Assembly (NCBI GenBank): GCA_034766995.1
Contig: CM068323.1
Location: 3,722,967 to 3,786,966, forward strand
Origin: Acanthacorydalis orientalis
Lineage: Eukaryota > Arthropoda > Insecta > Megaloptera > Corydalidae
Direction: 5' to 3'
DNA length: 64,000 nt
Part shown: piece by piece, positions 57,190 through 64,000 of the stretch
Layout of the letters: the number at the start of each line of letters is the position of its first letter
How positions within the stretch are numbered: the stretch's first letter is position 1
Notes under the pieces: model-generated
What the model saw: only the letters and a program-made list of their open reading frames with translations
Database searches by the model: none
What the model was told of the DNA's origin: nothing
Made by a program: the position numbers and the translations under genes

Positions 57190-58150
57190 CAAAATTGTTA
57201 TAAACCAGGTGCATACATTACTGTGGACGAGCAGTTGTTTCCATCGAAGACTAGGTGTAGATTAACACAGTATATGCCGAACAAACTACACAAGTTTGGC
57301 ATGAAATTCTGGTTAGCGTGTGACGTCAATAGCAAGTACGTAATAAATGGATTTCCCTATTTGGGAAAGGATAATAGAAGAGAATATTCAATTCCACTTG
57401 GAGAGTTCGTTGTTCTAAAGGTGACGGAACCATTCACAGGATGCGGAAGGAAAGGAACAACAGATAATTTTTACTAGTGTGTCACTGACCATAAAGCTAC
57501 TTGCAAAAAAGACTACCATCGTTGGAACAATCCGGGGAAATAAACGAGATTGGTCTAAATTAGCCAAACAATGGAAATACAAAATGACACTGTTTTCAAG
57601 CAAACTGTATAAATCAAATCATATTTCTCTTACAGTGTATAAAAGCAACCCAACAAAAAAAGTGCTTATACTAAGTTCCGTGCATAAAATCAATAGAAAT
57701 AGAAAAAAGTAACAAACGTATACCGGAAAAGATTAGATTTTATAATGATACAAAACTTGGTGTAGACATGGCGGACCAAATGGCAAGGAAATACAGTGTG
57801 AAGTCGAAATCTTGTAGGTGGCTCCTCCAGGTGTTTTTCAATATTCTGAACGTAACTGGAATAAATACCTGGGTTTTATATAAAGAAACAACCGGTGGAA
57901 AAATGTCAAGGCAGGCATTTTTATTCCAGTTAGCTACAGAACTTGGTGCCGGGTATCAAGAATCGCGGGAAGGAAAAATGTACCAAAACCATCAACAAGT
58001 TCAGATTCGTACGTACGAAAAACTTGTCAAGTAAAATATTGTAGAGATTACAAAACTACGGAAATCTGTTCGAGATGCGAAAAATATGTGTGCGGCCAAT
58101 GTACACTAGAGAACAAAACAATTTGTAAGAAATGCAGTGGAGCTGAATAA
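57190..58150 (+). pseudogene. piggyBac transposase, C-terminal two thirds
   Basis: Reads NCYKPGAYITVDEQLFPSKT (first catalytic Asp), RCRLTQYMPNKLHKFGMKFW, YVINGFPYLGKDNRREYSIP, LGEFVVLKVTEPFTGCGRKG, TTDNF (second Asp); after a frameshift near 57475 KLLAKKTTIVGTIRGNKRDW and VYKSNPTKKVLILSSVHK; after another near 57710 LGVDMADQMARKYSVKSKSC (third Asp) and RWLLQVFFNILNVTGINTWV; finally the Cys-rich end CQVKYCRDYKTTEICSRCEK, YVCGQCTLENKTICKKCSGA. All three aspartates of the DDE_Tnp_1_7 core are visible, but at least three shifts and the missing N-terminus make it non-functional. Confidence 0.95.
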
Positions 58151-58676
58151 GATCTATATTATTTATATATTTAGAGATAACGTGTACGTATGGTATACAT
58201 ATATACATCTTGTATGGGACTATGAACTATATAAATACCGTTCATTTTTTTCTCTTTTCAAGTTTATAAATGAAATTATATAAAAATAAATTTGGGTCGC
58301 CATTTTATGAAAGTTGTTCATTTTATATAAATTCATTAATAAATTAACTATTATCATCTACATTCAATTATAAAAACAATAACTTTTTTAATCACCGGTC
58401 ATTTTGACCGGGCACGGTAGGAATAGGTATACAAGATGTGTTGGTAGGTTTAGTGTTAAGAACCTGATCCATCCATTCTACATCATGGACTGGACCCCTC
58501 CGATTATTGTCTTTTCTGTAGTTTGAACAAAGATTTACCCAGACAGCATTTCAATGATGACAGTGTGTTAAAAACAGCTGTAACTGACCACGTTAACACG
58601 AAAATGAAAGATTATTTTCATATGAGTATAGAATTGTTAAATAAGTACTGTAAAAATGTATTGCATTTAACACTTT

Positions 58677-59020
58677 GACCCCCACCACGTCACTCATATA
58701 TGTCCGACGCTTAAGTTCCAGCAGGGACTCTGCTGCCCATAGATGAATGACGATTTTATTTACTCAACTATGAACGATTTCTTTAGGTAAATAAATTTCT
58801 TAAGAAACGGACGATTATTCTTATAAGGGTATATAATTACTAATTAAACAGTAGAAAAAATGTAAAACAGTATAAAAATTGGTGAACTGAAAAAGGTTAT
58901 TCGCTGATAAAGTATTATTAATACTCAGTTTTATTTAAATTGTGGAATAATTTGTTAAATGTACACATGTTATTAATAATTGTTATTTACATAAATACAC
59001 ATTTATAGACAAAAATAAGG
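58677..59020. mobile_element. Orphan TTAA-CACT terminus
   Basis: TTAACACTTTGACCCCCACC at 58677 has the form of a piggyBac-type end, and it begins right at the end of the older mariner. No partner end is visible; the following 300 bp is AT-rich. Confidence 0.4.
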
Positions 59021-59025
59021 ATAGA

Positions 59026-59029
<4 letters not shown>

Positions 59030-59076
<47 letters not shown>

Positions 59077-59225
59077 CACATAAAGTATATATTTTACAAA
59101 AAGCACTAATGAAAAGATGTTCTTCCATTATAAATAAAATCAAACCTCTTCTTTATAAAATGTATAAAGTAATGTATGAAAAAATAAATTTTTATGCTAT
59201 TATATTATCTTTCTTTTATTTCGAA

Positions 59226-59287
<62 letters not shown>

Positions 59288-59621
59288 ATGTATGTGTATT
59301 TAAATTAAATTAGCAGTAATTTTACTTCAGATTACACATAAGAGAACTCTAAATATATAATAAGAATATTCAATAAGATCAGTTTACAATTTTAATATAT
59401 ATTTAAATTTATAGATATGATACATTTGTACTGAAAATTAATCTGTCAAAAATATTAATATAATGTATGATTTAAATTGAACTAACAGTAATTTTACTTC
59501 TAACTACATATAAGGGAACTCCAAACATTTAATAAATACATTAAAGAAGGGCGGATTTCAATTTGATTACATATGTAAATTTCTAAATATGATATATTTG
59601 TAATGGATACAAATCTGTCAA

Positions 59622-59685
<64 letters not shown>

Positions 59686-59688
59686 ATA

Positions 59689-59730
<42 letters not shown>

Positions 59731-59780
59731 TGTATAAATATATATATACATATATGTATATATATATATACATATATATG

Positions 59781-59815
<35 letters not shown>

Positions 59816-59839
59816 GTATATATATATGTATATATATAC

Positions 59840-59887
<48 letters not shown>

Positions 59888-60060
59888 GTATATATATACA
59901 TATATATATGTATACTTAAATTAGCAGTAATTTTACTTCAAATTCCAAATAAAAGAACTCCAAATATATAATAAATACATCAAAGAAGGGCAGATTTTAA
60001 TTTAAATACATATATAAATTTCTAAATACGATGCGTTTGTAATGGAAACAAATCTGTCAA

Positions 60061-60138
<78 letters not shown>

Positions 60139-60140
60139 GT
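59030..60140. repeat. TA tracts linking three copies of a 150-bp unit
   Basis: A unit (ACAGTAATTTTACTTC, AGGGAACTCCAAACATTTAA, AATTTCTAAATATGATATAT, TTGTAATGGATACAAATCTG, TCAAG) occurs at about 59308-59455, 59472-59622 and 59917-60062. Long TA tracts lie at 59230-59275, 59622-59915 (294 bp with TGTA and TACA interruptions) and 60061-60140. It is the third array in this window with unit-(TA)n-unit architecture. Confidence 0.88.
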
Positions 60141-60420
60141 GGGGAAATAAAATAAATATTAATAAAACTATAATAACTAATAATTCAAACATGCGATTCA
60201 ATTCGTGTTAATCAAATATAATATATATGAAACGTTTTGTTCACAGTAGTCATAAACGTCGCCATTGCACTGAACAAAAAAATTTACCGTTGTCACTGGT
60301 AAAACATCAAGTTTGAAGATTGTAGAATAGATATATCCATCGACGGCCTTGAATAAATACAACACGCTTGTGAAACACAAGTGTGCAATAATTAGTTTTG
60401 TATGCATATCATTTATGCAA

Positions 60421-60472
<52 letters not shown>

Positions 60473-61100
60473 GATGTATATGTACTGTTGTCGAATGCAT
60501 TTATACAAATTATATTTAGTATCATTCACACAGTCTCGGTATTTATGATAAATCATGTGACTTGTACTTTTTTATACAATTAATATAATACATAAATTAA
60601 ATATTTACTGAGTACTATAAGTCAAGTATATTTATTCGTTCTTTTAATGTCAAGTATTAATTAGTAATGAAACTAAATGATTTTAAATTCATTATGTATA
60701 AATTTAATAGACATTTATATTTCTATTTATGATTTTGAACTTCACTTTTTTCATTTTATTTTACATCATCTTTATAAAGATCCATGAAATAGTTGATAGA
60801 GACTACTAAGGATCTCTGTGATTCTAAGAATCGAATGTTACGAAGATTGTTCTTATTTTATTCGAAATTTAAATAAAGGTAAAGCTTGATTAATGCATTT
60901 AATTTGTGTGAAAAGTGTATCGTATAGATTCGAATCTGGTTTTGTGGATAGAAAGATTAATTTTTTTTCTATTTTATCTATTGAAGCAGACATGACCAGA
61001 TCGTTAACTTATGAGGATGTAGTAAGAGTATATCCATAAAAAATCAGGTACAAAAAGGTTCCATTATTTTCTTAACTTACAATACATACATACAGTGTAG
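60141..61100. other. AT-rich spacer with one TA tract
   Basis: TA run at 60424-60480 within otherwise featureless DNA. Confidence 0.5.
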
Positions 61101-61103
61101 GTC

Positions 61104-61484
61104 TTAGACAGGGACGTCATGGCCCACTGCCCAGATTGGCAAATTTTGAAAAGCTTTTTTTATTTTCAATCATAATTTCGATTTACAGGTAACTCAAATG
61201 TGAAATGAAAAATTAAATCTAAAAATCTCTGTAGTTGAAATTTTGTTCTTGGAATTTATGTAACAGAACTTCATAATTTGCATTTTTTAAATAAATTGAA
61301 TGAATGGAAAATTTTACATTTTTTTTAGTGATCATTGAAATTCTTTCTGTTGAAATGTTCTCAAAATTACCAACAGTCATGTATTCTCTTAATACATTTA
61401 GCTGAAATTTGGGGGGGGGGGCGAAAGGAGGCATTTGATTAGTGGTGGCTCAAGGGCGGCACTTAGTGTAAATCCGGTTATGCA
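61104..61484 (-). repeat. Dispersed repeat, about 380 bp, copy 2
   Basis: Complement of the repeat at 26934-27345. A minus-strand frame at 61219-61434 reads FQLNVLREYMTVGNFENIST, ERISMITKKNVKF and FQEQNFNYRDF, and matches the equivalent frame of copy 1 in part, with a ten-G run (61409-61420) unique to this copy. The unit ends at TCTTAGACAGGGACGTCATG on the left. Confidence 0.75.
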
Positions 61485-61540
61485 TACATATTTCTGTTCT
61501 ATTTGTATAATAGTTGGTTTATTTTTTTTGATCTTTGTTT

Positions 61541-61645
<105 letters not shown>

Positions 61646-61647
61646 TA

Positions 61648-61877
61648 CAGTCAAGTCTGTTATTATGCGTATCTTTTAAATGCGATTTTGAAGTTGTGCG
61701 GTGTATATTTCATGCAAATTCTGGGTTTCCCCGTTGTATATACATGTATGAGCTGCGCGTTGTTAAAACATTAAAATTAAAATTATTATAGTTTTTTAAA
61801 TTTGTATTTTTTAATTTAAATTTTTTCATTTTGAACTGTGTAAATCATGTTGTATCTGCTGTCGCTGAAAAAACACC
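61648..61877 (+). mobile_element. Tigger-like element copy 3, truncated by LINE
   Basis: Begins CAGTCAAGTCTGTTATTATG, then TTTTAAATGCGATTTTGAAG, TGTGCGGTGTATATTTCATG, then ATCATGTTGTATCTGCTGTC and GCTGAAAAAACACCACG, where LINE sequence replaces the expected AATCTTTAAATG of copy 4. Confidence 0.75.
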
Positions 61878-62068
61878 ACGAAGAGAAGACAACCGATGAA
61901 CAACAGAAATTATTAACTGTGAAGCAAGATAAAAAGACCAACAAAGAGACCAATGAGACGGTGGGATGAGGAATTTAAAAATTTTAATGGAAATCAATGG
62001 AAAAGAGAGATATTCATGGAAAATCATGGAAGAGGCCTTTATCCAGCAGTGGATTGACAGACGCTGAT
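61878..62068 (+). pseudogene. RTE-like LINE 3' fragment (copy 2)
   Basis: Closely matches 16245-16458: AGAAGACAACCGATGAACAA, GACCAATGAGACGGTGGGAT, CATGGAAAATCATGGAAGAG, GCCTTTATCCAGCAGTGGAT and GACAGACGCTGAT. The last translates EEAFIQQWIDRR. About 25 bp are missing in the middle compared with copy 1, and the frame is broken. Its tail runs into (TA)n. Confidence 0.85.
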
Positions 62069-62084
62069 TATATATATATATATA

Positions 62085-62186
62085 GCCGAGACTGGTTTTA
62101 TGTGCATCATTTTAATGCGATTTTGAAGTTATGCGGTGCATATTTCATGAAAATTCCAGCTTTCCCCATTATATAAATATATATAA

Positions 62187-62237
<51 letters not shown>

Positions 62238-62880
62238 GCACGTTGTTTAAAAAAATTTAAATTATACTTTTTTCAAGTTTATATTTTTTGATTTAAAATT
62301 TTCTATTTTGGACTGTTTAAATCATGTTGTATCTGCTGTCGCTGAAATAACACCACAATCTTTAAATGTCTGATGGAGAGCAGCTTGTCCTGGACGTGTT
62401 GCGAACAGTTCAACCATTTAAACTTCAACATTATCAGCATAAATCATTAGTTTTGGCATATGAAATTGGTGGAGAAGGTTTTGATACCTTTAGCCAGAAT
62501 GATGTCGACGAAATGCTTATAGATAATGCCCTAAGTGACGATGATATTATTGGTAAAACCTTAGATATCCTCGAAGATCCAGAAAACGATAGCAAAGTGG
62601 AAGAAAAACCTATCCCTCTCACTGCAAATATACTTCGAGGTCTTCAACTTTGCAGTAGTTTATTGGAAAATCATTTTCTTGTTCATGACACAAATTCTAG
62701 TTGAGAAGAATTGTATGTCTGGATATCGTGAACTGCATAAAAAATTTGAAAAATCATCATCGCAAGTTCAATAACGGGAGGAAAAAAATCAACACACAGA
62801 ACAAGGGTCAAGTTAACGCTAATACTGTTTGTGAAGAACCATTGTCTTTACCATGCTGTTTCATTTTAACAAATTTATTT
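62085..62880 (+). mobile_element. Tigger-like element copy 4
   Basis: Left terminus GCCGAGACTGGTTTTATGTG, then TTTTAATGCGATTTTGAAGT and TATGCGGTGCATATTTCATG. A 112-residue open frame at 62366-62704 encodes the C-terminal tail: LAYEIGGEGFDTFSQNDVDE, MLIDNALSDDDIIGKTLDIL, EDPENDSKVEEKPIPLTANI, LRGLQLCSSLLENHFLVHD; relics of the ERAF-type helix follow out of frame. This is the longest uninterrupted version of the tail here. The right end is cut at 62880 by a TTAACACT junction. Confidence 0.7.
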
Positions 62881-63132
62881 TAACACTTTGTCGACCGGGC
62901 GATTTCGCTATGAACCTGTGACCTGTTACCGGGGCCATTTTTATGAAATGGAAAAAACATTGATCGTTCTGTTCAAATTCTTGTGTATTGTGAAAATAAC
63001 TTAGATATTGAAATGATAATTTAAGGACAAATTAAAGAGGTTTTGGTTATAATTTCTGCATTATTTATTCAACATTATTTGAGTAGTTTATTATTTTTTT
63101 ATTATTTTTAGTACAAGTGTTTATATACTTAA
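62880..63132. mobile_element. Orphan piggyBac-type terminus
   Basis: TTAACACTTTGTCGACCGGG at 62880 resembles the TTAA-CACT ends at 55942 and 58677 and carries a CCGGG/CCGGGGCC pair just inside. No second end is seen before the next TTAA MITE inserts at 63133. Confidence 0.45.
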
Positions 63133-63844
63133 GGGGACCCGGTGGTCTAGCGGCCTAAAATTTAAGCTATTTTAAAAAATTTTTGTCTATATGAGGGCAA
63201 TGAATAATGCTTTCAAATTTTTTTACACTTATTTTATTACTAATAAAGTACACAAAAATGAAAATAAAGACAAAAAAAAAATTTTTTTTAATTAAAAAAA
63301 TGATGCTGAAGTCTCCCTCTTTAAAAAAATGGAATTGCGTGGTGAATGATGATTTATCTCTCCCTCTGATCTGAAATAAAACAATTGACGAATTTTTAAT
63401 TAGTATAAGTATAGCTATCGCAGGAAGTAGAATAAAAAAAAAAAAAATTTGACAAAATGGCGCGTAGTCAAAAGTACAAGTTTGAAAACGACCAGTATTT
63501 TTGATTGTTTGTTAATAAAAAAAATATAAATATTTTACGGAAACTATTAGAGAGCTAGCGAGCGAGAGCTAGAACTATTCAGAATAACATATTAAAATTT
63601 CAGACAAATCGGTCAAGTAGTTTTTTTTTCTGGCTCCCGCAAGACGAAAAAAAGTAGTTTCGAGATAAACGCGTTTAAAGTTTCAACTGCTCCACTTATT
63701 CTTCTACCTACCTGACCTTCTAATGGGCTGTAGATCCTGAAATACTCTGAATTTCGTCATCAAATTTTAACAGTATATTTTTAAGATACTATACTTTCGA
63801 AAAAAAAAATCGATTTTTCGAAAATTCTAGACCACCGGGTCCCC
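63133..63844. mobile_element. TTAA-flanked MITE, copy 4 (712 bp)
   Basis: Perfect 18-bp ends and perfect TTAA duplication (63129-63132, 63845-63848). It shares the AGAGAGCTAGCGAGCGAGAG variant with copy 1 and the CTCCACTTATTCTTCTACC variant with copy 2, so it combines blocks of both. Confidence 0.92.
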
Positions 63845-63848
63845 TTAA

Positions 63849-64000
63849 TCAGGCATGATGAAATTATCACTGTGTAATCCGGCGACAGCATGATGCCGTC
63901 TTGATTATTTCGATGTTGCCGTTGTGATTTAGAAACTTTGATTATATCAACAAATGAATACATGTTATATGATTGTACATGACTGGTAAAACACATATGA
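63849..64000. other. Right edge, unclassified
   Basis: Short unique stretch with mixed composition; nothing recognised before the window ends. Confidence 0.4.

Larger units (their letters stand above)
55946..58455 (+). mobile_element. piggyBac element with nested mariner
   Basis: Inverted ends CACTAAACCTACC and GGTAGGTTTAGTG are flanked by TTAA at 55942-55945 and 58456-58459. Just inside each end are palindromic CCGGTCAAATTGACCG-like blocks (55969 and 58394), with another (CCGGTCTATTTGACCGG) near 57098. Without the 960-bp mariner the element is about 1.55 kb, shorter than a usual 2.4-kb piggyBac, so the N-terminal half of its gene has been lost. Confidence 0.93.
55715..58676 (+). pseudogene. 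Old mariner (family G) split by a piggyBac insertion
   Basis: Left half (55715-55945): KKIMTTFLQVILLINFNELN, ATVNRTILLHKF, then one frame over GVRLLHDNASFHYVTVSHAA and IRECVSF (second Asp of the triad, LLHDNA). Right half (58456-58676): continuing after one TTAA, DPSDYCLFCSLNKDL (third Asp, family PSDYHLF), FNDDSVLKTAVTDHVNTKMK, DYF. With the insert and one TTAA removed, the two halves join in the same frame, and the spacing between the two Asp is about 35 residues, as in mariners. Both halves carry stops and shifts, so this gene was already old when piggyBac inserted or has decayed since. Confidence 0.78.

Overview
This is a stretch of strongly AT-rich arthropod nuclear DNA (insect or crustacean; the sequence does not settle which). 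The evidence is an insertion of A+T-rich mitochondrial 16S rRNA DNA at the left edge, a dense mix of transposon families typical of arthropods (DD34D mariners, a DUF4817/DDE_3 family, Tigger/pogo, piggyBac, hAT, a probable Transib/RAG1-like element, an endonuclease-bearing Helentron-like piece and an RTE-like LINE), and dozens of long (TA)n tracts. I recognise no multi-exon host gene. A polypyrimidine-CAG|GTAAG junction near 1443 could be a recursive splice site or tiny exon, which would fit the window lying inside a very long intron. A few higher-GC, non-repetitive islands (about 7.98-8.7, 17.04-17.72, 20.57-21.05, 31.6-32.3 and 40.05-40.4 kb) are the best places to look for host exons or promoters.

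Layout. 1-4 kb: 16S NUMT, a Tigger-like element (minus), a candidate splice feature, a small piggyBac-type MITE and a DUF4817-family transposase remnant. 4-8 kb: a tandem array of roughly 500-bp units, each with its own CA/TA microsatellite, carrying a MITE and a short retroposon. 9.8-12.6 kb: a Transib/RAG1-like transposase pseudogene (minus) split by a 712-bp TTAA-flanked MITE and ended by a deleted mariner. 13.4-16.5 kb: piggyBac tail, second TTAA MITE, Tigger tail, 396-bp TA tract, LINE 3' end. 18-20 kb: two tandem arrays whose units are joined by (TA)n. 21.3-25.7 kb: mariner A, Tigger, hAT, paired palindromes, Tigger. 26.6-31.3 kb: composite mariner E, Tigger, piggyBac-like tail, and the best-preserved mariner (B). 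33-38 kb: an unclassified inverted-repeat element, a long hairpin, mariner D and a Tigger deletion derivative. 40.5-47.1 kb: mariner E copies, third TTAA MITE, Helentron-like endonuclease, piggyBac-like tail. 47.1-50.9 kb: a satellite of about 137-bp monomers ordered as 5-mers of about 685 bp. 51.5-58.7 kb: mariner C, a mariner A fragment, then a three-deep nest (mariner A inside piggyBac inside an older mariner). 59-64 kb: another TA-linked array, Tigger copies with a LINE fragment, and the fourth TTAA MITE.

Nearly all recognisable coding sequence is transposase, and nearly all of it is broken. Insertion order can often be read from target-site duplications (TA for mariner, TTAA for piggyBac-type, TCA for one MITE). 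Copies of the same family several kb apart (mariner A, C, E; the TTAA MITE; Tigger tails) allow internal comparison. All family names come from motif recognition and memory of the families, not from a search.
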